Notes: a model not told the origin generated them from the sequence alone. Shown: positions 47,991 through 62,046, numbered from the stretch's first letter. The stretch is DNA of 64,000 bases from Glossina fuscipes (GCF_014805625.2 NW_023998417.1:2194032-2258031), one strand, 5' to 3'. A program made the numbers and translations.

Positions 47991-50900
47991 TTTCAAATCT
48001 GTTGACTTTCTTCATCATTCCGACCTCGCTCAGCTAGCTTTGTCATCTCGAATAAAAGCGCTTTAGAAATTCAACTCAGGATTAAATAAATAATAAAAAG
48101 TGAATGTTTAAAGCAAGTCCAATAGTAAAGAAGAGGCTTAAGATGAATTCAAAGAATTTTTTTAATATTACTTGGATGCATAAAGATTACAAATGCAGTT
48201 TGCTTTTGTTCAATAGTTTGAATTCCTCTTGTCTTCTTCTTTTTGTTTTTGTAATATAAATAACTATATATGTAAATTATATATCATTGTATACATTGTA
48301 TACGTACATTAAATAGTCAGACAAAAAAAAAAAAAGCAAATACAAATGCAGTAAAAATCAAAATCATTCGATTACAACTCATTCAGACATAGAGATAGAC
48401 CGGTATTATGAACGTAATCAGTTGACAAATTTTAAGCTCTCCAAGATTTAATAACTTTTCACTTATACTGTATATAATTTTGCACAATATTATCAATTTT
48501 TATAAAATTTTTGTTTATTTAGAAACTGTACCGAGGTACATATGTTAGATTTTCTCTTCCGTTTGCCACGCTTAGAGATTTCATGAGGTACAAATACTTC
48601 GATTTTTATCAGGCCAAGGCAATGAGTTGATTCTTTTAAATTTACCGGTTAGTTTGTGTGTCTGTCTTAAGCACTTAATGATCCAAAAATTGAAAAGTAT
48701 ATTTCTAATGGGGCGTTCAACGATTAGTTTTAAAAATAAGGAAAAACAATGCAATGGAAAAAAAAAACACTGTAATCTATAACTGATAAGAAAGAGATAT
48801 TGAAATAAAACTTGATATAAAAAAAAATACCCAACAGTTTTTTGAGAACGCAATGCAAGGAAAGTTCCTCTAAATCAACTCTCATGCTTATATGTGATAA
48901 AATACTTTACAACTTCTATGTATTGCTTTCTGGTTGCGGGTGTCAACGACTCGTTCTAAATTTCTTTTATTTATTTATGAGAGATTAAAGCATTTTGAAG
49001 CTTTACGTACACAAATAACATTCGGTCGTTTATTAATAAAAAAATAAAAAAAATTTTGTTTTGTTTAAATACAAAATAAAATGAAATAAATTTCGATTGT
49101 TCAGTATTTACATAGAGTATATATAGAAAGTAATTCGTACACATAATTTTTATTTGTGTGTTTAGTTCTAACTACGACCACAAATTCAAATAGTGGTGTT
49201 ACGTATTAGAATTATTAAAATAGCCATGAATTTTTGATATGAAAGGACGACATACGGAAGCATATGGAAGCCAGTTGGAGTTTGTATGAACAAAAGGGAA
49301 GAGAGACTCTTTTTTTTAGTCCATATATTCGTGTCATTTTCTGCAGATCTTAGAACAAATTTTTTTTTTTTTTTTCATAGGTGCATTAATCATTTCATTC
49401 CTATACATTGCCACTCATTTCTTCAAAAAGTAGATCAAATTACTTCTAAATTATGCAACAACATCGAAACAATTTACTCACTGGATGATTAATGAACTGG
49501 AATATAGAGGACAGGTTACCTGAAACTAATTAACGCTGTTCAGATTTGGACAGCAAATACGCCACAACTTTATTGATTCGCTATAGATCGCTCTCTCCAT
49601 TAGAGTGTTCGACAAATCCCTTTTTGATATATACTCAAGCGTTGTCTAATCTACTTTGCTGTCATTCAATATACGAACATTTGATTCAAATACTTCTCAA
49701 AACTTCTCAGAAAAGTGTACAACCAAGACCTTAGCGTGAACAATAAAAGCTACAGGTAATGCCCTCTGGTGGTTAACTAACAGTACTGCCTGTTGAATAG
49801 CCTATTGAATTCATTACGGATTCCAGCATTGCTTGCCCCCTTCATCACTTGGCTATTTCCTTATCCTGGTTCATGATTGAGGACTTGGAAATTTTTTCCT
49901 TCTATTTTGTAACATCTGGCTACCTTGCTACCAACAATTATGAATTCTTGACGTAGTTGGGTTCTGGTTGCCCGTATTTGGGTTAAGGAAATTGCCTCAA
50001 AGTTAAAAACTAAGATATATACTCTTGGTTTCGAAATCAAAATCACAAAAACCTAAAATTCAAATATGTTTTTGGCAAATGCAGAGCCGAGACAACAACC
50101 ATTCTTCTTGTTCTCTTTCTAAAATTTAATAAATTAAAAAAGTTGAAAACCTATGAGAGAAACTAAGCGGTTTGTATATATGAAATAAATGGTTTAATCA
50201 ATAAGTCACGGGACTTAGTGAGAAAAGTTGCTGCCACAAAATTCGACTTTATTCATCAGCATAGCAGGTCTTCCAAGTTACGATGTCTTTCCTGTAGAAA
50301 GATATTTCAAGACCCTTACAATACGCTTTAAAGTCGACAATGTCCTCATCAAGCTTTCCTCTTTTTTTGTTTTTTTTTTTTTTTTGTCTATTATTGTATG
50401 ACCAGACGATGCGTCCTATTCGAAACGAGCAAGAAGAAAGATATAGATAAGCAGTAGTGTAGTGTCGCGATAGTATGCAAAATTCGTAAGTGTTACGCCT
50501 TAACCAACTAAGCATTCAATAGAACTACCAAGACCAAACAGACGATTTCTATATGTTAATCTCGGGAATTATTAATCCATGCATTATATTGAATGAAAAT
50601 TGGCTTCAATCGCTTTAAGCAAAATAATGCTTGTCAATCATTTCATCTCAATTGAAATGCTTATGACAATGACGGCAACAAATACGTATACTTAATTGAA
50701 TCAATTCACTTCCTGTTCGCAAACAAAATTGTATCCTTCAGATTTTTAAATCGTTAAACCTCAAATATCAAAAGTTAAACATTAGAAAAACTTTTTATAA
50801 AGTTAACTGAGTTAGTGTACAATTTTCAAATGTAATAACGCAGCACGCAGGATGTTTATTAAAAATGAGAAGATTTTTAAAGAATTCTTTCTACACTTTG

Positions 50901-53892
50901 CCTTACTCTTTATTTTTATGCCTTATTGTGAGGGTGAAGTTTTGTAAGTATTTACAAACTTTGAAAACAAACGCAAAGCAATGGCATGAGATTAGGTTAT
51001 ATATTAATACTATCTTTATCGTGAGATTTTTAAAGCTTTATTCATAAGACTTTAAATTATTCTAACAATATCTGTACGTTTGTCTTTCAACTTTTTCATT
51101 GCTAGGTTTTATGAGAAAAAAAAAGAAGAGAAATGAAGCACACGATCCGCATATTATCAAGACCAAGGCCAAGAAGATGATCAATTGAAGATCAATTGAA
51201 TTGAAATTTCCATTAGAGGTAAGCGGTAGCCACTTGAGTATGATTTACAAATCTACTTGCGGTTAAATTTTCTTCCATCATACGCACTGCTTATTCCGGA
51301 TGTCTGCAGCATAATTCGCTCAGATAATTCATTCATTTATTTTTCGACTTCACCGTATAAAAAAAGTTTGTGAAGGGTTTTCAAAATTAGCTCTGTTTAC
51401 CTCAACACGGCGAAAGCATTAACTATTTAGGTTTTAGATCTCGCTTTGGCCAGAAGGGAGCTTGTAGTCCATATTCTCTCACTGCCTCATATCTAGAACT
51501 TTAGAGTTCAAAAAACGTAGTATCTCTTTATTGGATCGCGCCAGCTACCGCTTACAAGCCGTCAAGTTTTGTCGAATTAAGCATACAAGACCGACGTCCA
51601 CGTCAGACAATAGAGGAGACTGCACTCGTTTGTATGGGACTCTTCAGTGTAGTTTAGGTCCCTAGTTTATAAGGATTGCCTAACTCTCTGAAGGGCGCCT
51701 GTTACGCGAAATTAACTCGTTATCAGGGAACGTGGTAGTGTATCCAAGTAAAACTTCTCAGACATCTGTACCGTAAAAATAGCTTCTAGCAGAATGCTTA
51801 TGGACAGACAGCTGAAACAAGTGGTTTCATATGTGCAAAATTTTAATATTGATTAGGTTCTCCTTTATAATCGCTGTTATAAACTGGAGTTGCATTAAGT
51901 TTTCACTGAATTTTTATGAAAGTTTTTACATATTTTTAAAAGACAAAAGGATTTAAAAATTTCACTGTACTTTCGTGAATGTATCTTATAAATTTCCCCC
52001 GAAATACATATAGTTTTTCCTTTTCTTTTTGCCCACTTTATATAAAGCTTTCTGTTTGATTACTAAGAATTTTAACTATATTTTTTTCGTTTATTTCATT
52101 TCTTCAGCGGTCAACTACGATGACTGTTTAATCAATCAAAATAAAGTACGCTTCTGACAACGTTAGAAACTCAAAGAAAAAAAGAGTATGTCTATAAAAA
52201 AGCAAATAAAAACACTATAGTGGCGCCACCGGCCACTATAAAATACGCTACACCGCTTCGTTTAATCGAATTATTCATACAACGACTTTTCAAAATAAAA
52301 TGTTAATTAGATGGGAAGTTGTCGAAACACTGCTTCGATACGAAGCATCTTCAATAGNNNNNNNNNNATAAACGTGTGGAGGCAGTAATCGCTGCGAACC
52401 GATGAGCAAGAAGAACTCGCAAAAGCATTGGCAACCATCGTAGTAGGAATGATTCAAAAGTAAGAAATTCTTTCCTCCCTACGAAGTGAAAGGCAATTTT
52501 TCAGACGAACAAATAGGAAAACTGTTTTTGCATCGTCCGGCGTCCGGGAATGCAAACCGCAGGTATCGAGTCGAAGACGTAAAATATATGACGCTTTTTA
52601 TAAATTCCCCCAATGCAACTATCACTGTAAGTTGGCAAACAAAACAACTCAAGCAATAGGATCGCACAAGAGAAAAACGTAATCAGATGACATTTTTGTC
52701 CGGCAACATTATTGATCGTGTTTCGAAACTCATTAAGAAACAGTTGCACAGCCTTTTCATTCTACCATTTTTTTTTTTTCGAACGATGATTTACGACTTT
52801 TCCGGCCAAAATTTTTTATCTCGTATGCTTTCAGAAAGGTAGGACAAAGGCTTACAGAGAACAATATTTTCCAATACACGTAAGGTTTTGCAATAAATTT
52901 TCAACCTTAGAAGTCTTCAAACCTTATTTACAAGCACGTTACGATACTGTTTCCCTTGTAAATCAAAAATTTTGACCATCCATAGCTTAATTGCAATACA
53001 CGACAGATTTTAGAAACGTATTAAAAACAATTTGATATCTCTTTTCTGTCTTTTCCTCTGTACGCCGTATACGTGCGTAGCGATGTGAATATAAATAAAT
53101 TTTAAATAAATTTTTTTATATATTTCGAGTTAACCAAGCATCGCATATTTCTTCAAACATAAAGCCACATTCTATTTACAAATTATTGGTCATAGGAAGC
53201 AAGCAAGCACATGCATGCATACACATTTTAAATTATTTCAAAACATGTATACATATTAGATACGCACACACACACACACGTGCCATTTATATGGGAGGCA
53301 GTTTCCATTGAGCATTTACAGCATCCGTATGTGAGTGAATGTGCATATGAATTTTAGCTTATGTTTGCTTAAGTATGTATATATGTTTTTGGTTAATCGC
53401 TACTTTGTCTTTGTGTACACACAACAATCTACATGAAATGTATTGCTTTAGATCGAGCAACATGCCGGTGTAATTGTCGTTAACCTCAAATTTATACGTG
53501 GTTATGTGCATGACTGCAATACATTTAACGATATTTCGGTTTTGACATCATTTGACAAACTTTACTTGGACAATTAGTTGGATGCTTAGATATTTGTATC
53601 AAAAAAAAATTGATTTCTCGTAGCAATTTATAATAAAATCATCTATCGATTAAAAATTTTTTACTTTCTTCTAAGAAAGTGACGCAGATACTATTTAAGT
53701 TTTTTCCATAGGTATAACAAATTAAAAAAAAAAAAATTTTTTTGTGACTTCTTTTTTTTAATATTTGCTTTAATTTTTTTTTTATTCACGAGATTAGAGC
53801 GCTAAAGTGGTTTAAACAATTTCGTGATTATTTTCCAAAAAAAAGTAAAGATATTGTAGTTGGCGATAGCTGGCCGTTAAAAGCTGTAAGTC
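47991..53892. other. AT-rich DNA with the assembly gap
   Basis: No supported gene. A less AT-rich block at 51480-51760 and another at 52370-52750 beside the N gap have no recognised protein. A (CA) run is near 53262-53280. Confidence 0.45.
52358..52367. other. Assembly gap (10 N)
   Basis: Ten Ns interrupt the sequence after TTCGATACGAAGCATCTTCAATAG. The true gap length is unknown. Confidence 0.99.
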
Positions 53893-54126
53893 ACTTAATA
53901 TACAGTAGTTACTAAAAGAACGACTTTTCAAAAAAACGTCTTTATCCCTATATGAAGACTTTCGAAAAAGTGGTTGTTAATAGCGTTCACCATTGGGCCA
54001 AAACACATATTAAACAATTGAAGTCTCTTTGCTTAATATAGTTAGTTACTCAGATAACGACTTTTCAAGATAAGTCTTTGTAGGGGGAATAGTCAAAAAA
54101 GTGGTTTATCCCTGGGCCAAAACACG
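53893..54126 (+). repeat. Tandem duplication, two units of about 138 and 95 bp
   Basis: ACTTAATATA-AGT(A)GTTACT, AACGACTTTTCAA, GTCTTT and AAAAGTGGTT...GGGCCAAAACAC occur in the same order from 53893 and from 54032. The second unit has a shorter middle. They lead directly into the type B repeat at 54127-54345. Confidence 0.65.
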
Positions 54127-54345
54127 TCGACGTAACATACTTCATCCGCAAATCTTAAAATTTCCAATCTGTACACAGAAACACATGAAGAGTTCTGAGA
54201 CGGACAGACGAGCAGATATACTTAGACAGGTTTCAGAACCTGATTCTGAATCGATTGGTATAACAACAAAGGTGCGACTATCCGAAGTCCTTCTGGCTGT
54301 TGAATACAACTCCGCAAACTAAACATATCCCGTACCATAATAATT
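54127..54345 (+). mobile_element. Dispersed fly repeat, (GGAC)n type B
   Basis: GAGACGGACAGACGAGCAG is followed by GATTCTGAATCGATTGGTATAAC, GTCCTTCTGGCTGTTG and GCAAACTAAACATATCCCGTACC. These match the tail of the copies at 4085 and 18340. Together with the duplicated units at 53893 it makes an element of about 450 bp. Confidence 0.6.
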
Positions 54346-55047
54346 GGTATGAGTTATAAGGAAGCATAATCTACCTGGAAACATTTTCAGTAGATTTGAA
54401 TACAAACAAACAAAATACAAGCAAATTTAATAATGAAGCATGTATTCAGTGATAGTGAAGAACACACGCTAATACAACAATCCTGCATGAAGACGAAAGA
54501 TGACATTGTATCCATGATTGTCCAATTGAAGGCATTGTTTGCCTACTGACAGCTACATTCAAAATTGAGTTATGGCAATTAAATAAATGAACAACAAAGA
54601 CGTCAAGTTTCATATTCCCATCTCAGTGTTTCGGATGCTTAAAGCTCGCGGAGATCAGATGACAGAAAAGCGTTTAGGGGTATTTTACGCTCATCAATCA
54701 TATATACGTTTCATTAGGCCTTAGATAAGCATCACAACATGACCGCCTTAAAGGAAAATGCAAATCTAACGCATTTCCGTCTCCTTGTATGACTATGACT
54801 GATATGAAAAACTTTCGAATAAAGAAAAATTCAACTACGCTTAACGCTTAACATGTAGATTAATCAATGAAGCAATACAGAATGGGGGAGAAACAAAAAC
54901 TCATTCAATATCATTCATAGTAAAACCTAAAAAAAAGTTTTTTTTTTTTTTACTTCCGTAAATTATATGTAATAAATAAATAAAAAAAAAATAAAAAAAA
55001 AAGTCTTCGAGAAACTATTCAATTTTAAAATTCATATCTCCATGCAG

Positions 55048-55078
55048 ACGTAACTAGCTATAGACAAACTAGTTACGT
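55048..55078. repeat. Perfect 10-bp inverted repeat with 11-base loop
   Basis: ACGTAACTAG and CTAGTTACGT flank CTATAGACAAA. No role is known. Confidence 0.55.
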
Positions 55079-55207
55079 TTGTCAACTGTTTTCGCAAATG
55101 TCGCACGGAATACATTCTTTTGCATTTCATACATCTATTTAATGGACTTATGAATATACAAAGTCTACGTATAATGAAAAATTATATCTCTCTATATTTA
55201 CAAACCA

Positions 55208-55266
55208 TCTGTCTGTCTGTCTGACTGTCTGTCTGTCTGTATAAATCTCGATGTGTGTGTGTGTGT
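55208..55266 (+). repeat. (GTCT)n and (GT)n microsatellites
   Basis: CTGTCTGTCTGTCTGACTGT continues to 55240, then a GT run at 55252-55266. The (GTCT) tract could be a remnant of the internal tract of the fly repeats, but no flanking match was found. Confidence 0.9.
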
Positions 55267-55570
55267 GAAAACGTAACATGCGGATTACATACCATACTCT
55301 AAATGTATTATCAACGTACAAATGCATAGTTTTATGTATAGTCTGCCGTTTCGATGTTTTTTTTTTCTTTATTTTTTTTTTTTTCTTTTTTTTTTAAGCA
55401 AATTTTATTTAAACATATACACATGCAAACATACCTTCATACATTTTACATACAACAATAGCAAGGAGGACATTTTCTGCATAGCTTAGTCTATATGAAT
55501 AAAACCTCAAAACCGATATCTTTATTGCTTTTTATTTGATTTTAAACGAATATTTGCATTGCGCTGTATA

Positions 55571-55613
55571 TCTTCTTGTTCTTCTTTTTCTTTTTCTTCT
55601 TCTTCTTCTTCTT
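55571..55613 (+). repeat. (TTC)n microsatellite
   Basis: Interrupted TTC/TTTTC units, pyrimidine only for about 40 bases. Confidence 0.9.
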
Positions 55614-56086
55614 TACATTATTACACTATAGACGATGCTTTCTCATTTCTTTTATCTAATGGAATAATACAGATGGGCTTTAGCTTTAACAAAGATTTAT
55701 GTTTTGAAAGAATACGAACTCTATCTGTATACATAAAAATGTATTGTATCTGCATCTAACATACAATATATCTATATATATATCTAGATATGTGCGTGTA
55801 GTTGAAAAAAAAAAAAAATAAAAATAGTAATAATAATAATAAAACAATATCAATGGCGTAAATAATCTTAAAAGTTAATGCATGCGAGTCTACGTTTAGG
55901 TGTCTATGTACTTTGCAGTACAGTTGAGAAAGAAAAGAGAAAAATTTATGGTCGCAATTTATACGACTTTATAGCGGTTTCTGTCACGTTAATAGCATTC
56001 AAATGATTTTCCATGCCCTCTCTAACAATCAACTCGAATATCCGACTTAAACTAATGTAAATTTATTTGTTTAAGTGCATTAATCT

Positions 56087-56108
56087 TAAAGATGTACGTA
56101 CATCTTTA
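56087..56108. repeat. Perfect 22-bp palindrome
   Basis: TAAAGATGTAC is followed directly by GTACATCTTTA, a loopless palindrome. It is about 350 bases upstream of the fly repeat at 56463. Confidence 0.6.
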
Positions 56109-56462
56109 TATCCATATGCTCGCCAGATAATTTGTATATTTTTACTATCATTTTTTTAACCTATCAATAAAGCTATGGGAACATATTGCATATATATATA
56201 TTTATATATGTATATAATGAAATAAGTTTTCATATTAATGAGTAACTTACACCTTGGGCTCAAAATGTGCAGCAGACCTGTCACTTTCATGGCCTTTAAG
56301 TCTCTTTAGGTTGACTTATTTTACTGAACTTGCATAAACATTATTTGTTTTGCTTTCTTTTTCTTATTGCTGAACAAACTTTGTTTAAGTTTTAACCTTA
56401 CTTCGTCTACGCGGATAGCGTAGTTACATTCGCAAAGTATCCTCCACAATGCAAAAAAAAAA

Positions 56463-57303
56463 ACAAGTAAGAAAAGTAAATTCGGTAAGGACCGAATCTT
56501 TTATACCCATCATCATTTATTCTAAGAAAAGACGAAAGCAGTAAAAGGACATCATTTTCATTCTCCCTAATATGATGTGGACGCATCTGATTCCTTCTAT
56601 TTTCAGAACAAAAGTTATTGTTGCAGAGGCATATGGGCATTGTGGGCGTGTCTTTTAAAAAGTTGAGGGCAATTTTACATTCTTTTGAAAATTTATAGGC
56701 GATATCTTCATTTTCGTTAAAGGGAGTATGTGTACCACAAATAATATAAAGTTGCACAAACAGACAGATGGACAGGCGAACAGACGGACAAGTTTAGGTG
56801 CATTTCAAGTTTAAAACTGACCAAAAGTTTATATACTTTATAGGCTTTGTAAAGCTCGTTTCTGTCTGTTTCAAAGGTATTGAAAGAAATACTAAATTTT
56901 GATAGGCGATAATGTTGACTAGGCGTGGTCAATTTTTTTCCATTTTTCTAAAAGCTCCCAGCATACGCGTTCAAATTTTTGTACATCTATCTGCTATATT
57001 TTATGAGTAATGAACACAAGGCCTTGTTTTTATTGCCTTGAAAAACCGAGGTATTCTCATTTTACGTGCTGCTGTAGGCGTGTCCATTGACCGATTTGAA
57101 CCTTTTTCAATATCAGCCTACATGCAAGAACTTTCAAAGTTTTTGCCAAATTTAAAGCCGCGAGATTCAATTCTTGCGGCCAGCAAATGTTGACAGACAT
57201 TACACGGACGGACAGACGGACATGCTTACATCGATTTAGAATTTCATGCTGTCCTATATATACTTTGTGGGGTCTCTAAAGATGAGGATTTAAAAAAAAG
57301 AAT
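56463..57303 (+). mobile_element. Most complete (GGAC)n type A fly repeat, about 840 bp
   Basis: It opens ACAAGTAAGAAAAGTAAATTCGG and GGACCGAATCTTTTATACCCATC, contains two tetranucleotide tracts (CAGACAGATGGACAGGCGAACAGACGGAC near 56760 and ACGGACGGACAGACGGAC near 57205), and ends TATATACTTTGTGGGGTCTCTAAAGATG. No transposase or helicase frame is visible, so it is non-autonomous. Terminal motifs and internal tracts resemble mini-me/DINE-1-type elements of flies, often regarded as Helitron-related. That link is inference. Confidence 0.8.
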
Positions 57304-58614
57304 CTAGTTTTTTATTAAATGAGTCCAAGGTCAGTTTAGTTTGAAATGGCATTTGATAATTAAAAAAAGAGTCAAGATCGGCAGAAGAAGAAAAAGTATA
57401 ACAGAGTAAAGAAACTTAAAATCCAATCTAATTATTGAGCAACACTATCTCACTTACCTGACAACTGCAAGTGTTTCGGAGAATGTCCTTCACACTGGAC
57501 AAACTAGAAAAACAAAAAGAGAAATATAAATGTTATTGAAAATATACATTTTAAAATCTTGCTATAATACGATCAAGGCAAGAAATTGAGAAAGACCATC
57601 AATAGAGAAAAACTAAGACTATGTAAGGACATAGTCTATTATATTGAAATAAAGTTAAAAAATAAGAAAAACCATAGACCTAATGTATGCTATGCAAAGC
57701 CTTGAAAATTTCTACACTAAAATGATGTTTTTTATATATAAAAATTTTATTTTAAAAAAATATTTCTTAAAATTCTTCTTCAATTTTATAGTGTGCACAC
57801 ATGCACTTTTCCATACAATTCATAAAAATTGTTTTGTTTCAAAATTGCTTTGCGTGACAAAGGAAAATTGCATATATACGAAGCAGGAGCAATTGTGTAG
57901 AATTTAATAGTTAAGAAAATGACTTTTTTATTGTTACATTAAGATTTTCACTATTAAACAAATTGCTTTCAAAGGATTTGTATATATATTTATTTAGTTG
58001 TTATGCACATGTGATTACTTTGTTATTGCAGTTATTGAAATTATTTAAATTGCAATGCAAGTATGTGCAATCAGTTGGAATATTTTCTTAATAACAAGTG
58101 TACCAATTTGTGTTTATTTTTATGTCAGGTTTCTCTTTTTTTTTTGCAAGTCTTATATAATGACATCTTTTTTTAAGCATTTCCATCGAATAGATGTAAA
58201 TTAATCTGGTCATACAGTTTGCATATGCACACATATGCTTAGTAAGGATGAAATTCGAATTCCGAACTAACCGAAACAAGACCCCAGACCTTCTATATTC
58301 TATCCTCAGCAACCTTTTTTATGTACCTTTTCTTCTACCTACCGTCCTTTCATATGAAAATGTTCTTGTCGATCCTTTCACTTGCTATCTACTTGCCTAA
58401 ATAAAAGAAGCAGACCGACTGGTCGCCTCAAGGTAATTATTTTCTCAAGAAGTTACCATTTTCACCATGAAAATCGTGGACAATAAAAAGATTTCTTAAG
58501 TTCACAAATGCTCTATAAAAAGAGATTCAGAAATTTGTTTAAAGGATTATCACCCTTTTAATCGCCAATAGGATACTGTCCTCGTACTTGATTCTTCAGA
58601 AGGGGCAACATAAA

Positions 58615-58790
58615 CAAACAAATAAGAAAATTATATACGGCCCTGGGCGAATTCGCCACACTCATCATTTTTATTTCAGAAAACAAAACTCGATAAAAAT
58701 CATATGTCGATGTCTTATGATGTTGGTTGGGTGAGGTCGATTTTTTACATTTTCCCTTAGGTATTATGGAAACAGGCGTAGAAGATGCGA
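58615..58790 (+). mobile_element. 5' end of a (GGAC)n type A fly repeat
   Basis: ACAAATAAGAAAATTATATACGG, GGGCGAATTCGCCACACTCATCA and ATTTCAGAAAACAAAACTCG parallel the opening of the copy at 56463. The match fades after about 58790, with a possible remnant (GGCAGATCGACAGATG) at 59172. Confidence 0.5.
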
Positions 58791-59661
58791 GTAGATGTCT
58801 TTGAGACTAGATTTATTCTTAGTACTATAGCTGTCTAGGATCGGAAGTACGTATGAAATGTGGAAGTATTGTAATGAAACTCGCTTTTCCAAATACGGTT
58901 TGGATCACTAGATCGCGGATATAGTTTTTAAAGGAAATACACTTGGCACGTTTTCACTACAAGGTTCTTTTATTTACTAGCAATTCGTTTAAGGGTAGGA
59001 CTATTTACATATTATTTTGACGACACTCTTGACGTCTCAACTCAAATATTCTTTTTCCACTTAAATATTCTTGTCCGACTGAGTCTGCCTTCCGCAAACA
59101 GTCTATTTATATACATCTTTTCAATTAGTTGGAATGAACTGGATTTGGGTTTTCCGTAAGAGTATGTTTAGGCAGATCGACAGATGATACAATTTGTGCT
59201 CCGAAAAAATTAAAGAAGAGATCTAACAGTTTATATGTATGTATAAACTACAGAGATATTACTTTATGTACGAAATATTTCATCAAAGGTATTCCCTCTT
59301 GCCGGAACTATCGTATACTATATATATATATATATATGCTATCCAGAGAAAGGTCTAATATATTGTATGATTTTGAGATCACAACCGTGGGCCTGAATCG
59401 GGACATTGTTAAACTGATAATCGATCAGGCTAATCAAGGAAGAGTTTTGCTTTGGGGGAATTTCGAGGTAAATTTTTTTTTTTTTTTCGGCCAAGAAATT
59501 TCTCTTATAACTCTTATAACTCATTGACAGGTTTTTAGAAGCTTACGGTATAAATTTGAAGACCACGTCAAAAACCTTATATGAGCAAAGTTAAGGCATC
59601 TGTTTGACATACTCAACTCCTTTTATAGGTGTAGCATAAGTAGTCTCAAGTCATTCTTCGG

Positions 59662-59696
<35 letters not shown>

Positions 59697-59706
59697 CCAT
59701 CATCAT
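59662..59706 (+). repeat. (CAT)n microsatellite
   Basis: About 15 CAT units with one CAC. Confidence 0.95.
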
Positions 59707-59824
59707 TACTATAATTCTATATTAGATTGTTTGATAAACCTTCGAATCGGTTTCAAAACATCTCTCTTTTTTTTAATATTAATTTAGATCTTACTCTTAT
59801 TCTCTTTATAAGAACTTACGTTGC

Positions 59825-60016
59825 TTTCTTTTCTTTCTTTCTTTTTTTTTTCGTGTATTTCGTTTTGCAAAAGTATTTCATTTTCTTTTGTTCAAACAAA
59901 AATGACTTTCATGGTTTTTTGGAAAAAAAGAAAAAAAAAAAATAACGAAAAAAAAAATACTTGATTTGCTTGGTTTTTCTATTTTAATTTTTTTTTATTT
60001 TTTTTTTTTTTTTTTT
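59825..60016. repeat. Poly-T/poly-A low-complexity tract
   Basis: Alternating T-rich and A-rich homopolymer stretches, ending in T20 or more. Other long T runs are at 60632-60652 and 63617-63640. Confidence 0.85.
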
Positions 60017-61689
60017 CCTTTCGTGCTGCAATTATAAAATGAGTTTTATTAACCAGTACTTGCCTTTGCTGAGGTCGTTTTCTATTACGTTTTTCAGTAC
60101 AAAACTAAAAATTCGAAATGTATTAAGTTTAAGGATTAATAAGTAATAAATATATACATATATATATATATATAAATGTAACATAAAGAAATTTAGAGCA
60201 TTCTAACACAAAATTTACTCGCATCTCGCATAAGTAACACAACTGTAATTATAGCTGAGAAATTTTTAAAAAAAAAAATAATATTAACAAAATCGTGCAT
60301 TTGTTGTTTAGCATAACATTTAAAAATGTTTAATTTATTCTTTTTATTTTTGCTCCGAACAATTTATCACATAATTGCTTCGACTCGTTGTTTGTTGTAC
60401 GAGTGATAGGTATACAAATTTCGGCATGAAGCAATGGTGTTTAACATTTTCACTTACATTTCTATTCATTTCCTTTCTGTTCTTTAATAAGAAAAGTGTT
60501 ATCTGATTGCCATTTCAAGTAGAGATATTCATGCGCAATAAAAAGCTTGAGTTAAGTAAATATTTACGACTTCTTTTCACAAATAAATTGCCGGACAAGT
60601 CTTTTCTGTCTCTATAGTTTTCTTCTTTATTTTGTTTTTTTTTTTTTTTTTTATTTAGCAAATAGTGAAATTGAAAGAAGTTGAAAAGAATAAAGAATTT
60701 AATCTATGTAAGAGCACAACAAAACAACAATGTTTATGTTTATATTCTAGGTAGCAATGCGATGCAATAAATGCATATTTATTTAGATTCTCATAGCAAT
60801 TTCAGTTTTTTTTTTTTATTTTCTATATTTTTTTTGTTTTTTTACCTCAATGGAAGTCTTAGCAAATAAGGAGGCTATATTCGTTTAAGGACAAACCTGA
60901 CGAAACATATGAATTAATTTTTAAACGAGTGAATCGGAATTGTTCATGCAATGAATGACTTTTTAGTTTGTTCGTTTGTTTGCTCTAAATTTCAAAACGA
61001 TACCTATTGCAAAAAAAAAAAAAAGATTTTCTTTCTTGAATTTGAATTTTTATATACGCAATAAAAATTTATATGTGACTCATATTTGCCTTTAAAGTTA
61101 AGCATAATATTCAAATAATAATAAACTCATCCGATTTTAGTTTGCTATTTCAAATACTTATCTGACAACAGTCACCTTAGAACACTCATTGGATGCATCG
61201 TTTCGTAAGCTAACCAATAACATTCATTGAAATCCGTAATGTACTGTTAATCTCTACAACAATTTGGTATAAGAGAAATGAACTGAGCCATCGATTGTAA
61301 ACATATGTTTTCAGCAACAAGTAAAACAGTTTTATGATCAAGACCTATATACAAATGGCTTCTTATTCGTTAAGTTTGAGTAAATACATTAAACCTTTGA
61401 ATCGATTTTTGCATCGATCACTTAAGCATTTTTCTTTGAGACTCAGAGCATTTTTAGACAGATAACATATTTTCATTTGAGAAATATACAAAATAATTTT
61501 AAACATTCCATGTAGTTTATCTTGTGGTTAATAAGCATAAAACTTAGAAAAGTGAAAAAAAATTTTAAAGAAACAGTGAGTTTTTCATGCTTTCAAAGTA
61601 AGCTTTTTTGCTTGCCGCGATAATTACGCCAGCACTTGATTTCCATGCTTAAGTAAAAATAGTTCAGCAATCCACCCGAGCATGGTTCA

Positions 61690-61990
61690 TGATATCCTGT
61701 GTGCTTGTGCTTTGATCAATTCGACCTATTTGCCATATCGTCCAACATGCAGGAATTTCCGCCCAAAACTTTCACCCAAAATTGAAGTCGGCATCTTCAT
61801 TATTGCGACCAGTGAGAGTCGTACACCACAAAGACATACAGACGCGCAGACAAGGCTTCGAATCGGCTCAGAATTTCACGCTGATCAGGAATATATAATA
61901 GATGCCTTATTGATGCTGTGATTAGATGCTGCAAACATTGTCGCAAAGTAAGTACTGTCCCATCTTTTGGTGCTGGGCATAAAAAGGAAA
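61690..61990 (+). mobile_element. (GGAC)n type A fly repeat, 3' portion
   Basis: ATTCGACCTATTTGCC, ACATGCAGGAATTTCCGCC, CAAAGACATACAGACGCGCAGAC, GGCTCAGAATTTCACGCTGATCAGGAATATATAA and GATGCTGCAAACATTGTCGCAAAG match the 3' part of the family. GGGCATAAAAA closes it. Confidence 0.65.
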
Positions 61991-62046
61991 AAATAAAATT
62001 TCCCTGCTCTGACGAAGCTGACGTAGCTGCCTTTCTTTTGTTTCCG

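Larger units (their letters stand above)
54346..56462. other. AT-rich DNA without a supported gene
   Basis: Contains the microsatellites at 55208 and 55571, the inverted repeats at 55048 and 56087, and homopolymers. Confidence 0.45.
58791..61689. other. AT-rich DNA without a supported gene
   Basis: Contains the CAT repeat at 59662 and extensive poly-T/A. No coding signal was recognised. Confidence 0.45.

Noticed and set aside
49500..49530. Second jockey RT piece (TATAGAGGACAGGTTACCTG resembles 25079-25098)
   Set aside because: Only about 19 bases are similar, and no RT block is readable on either side.
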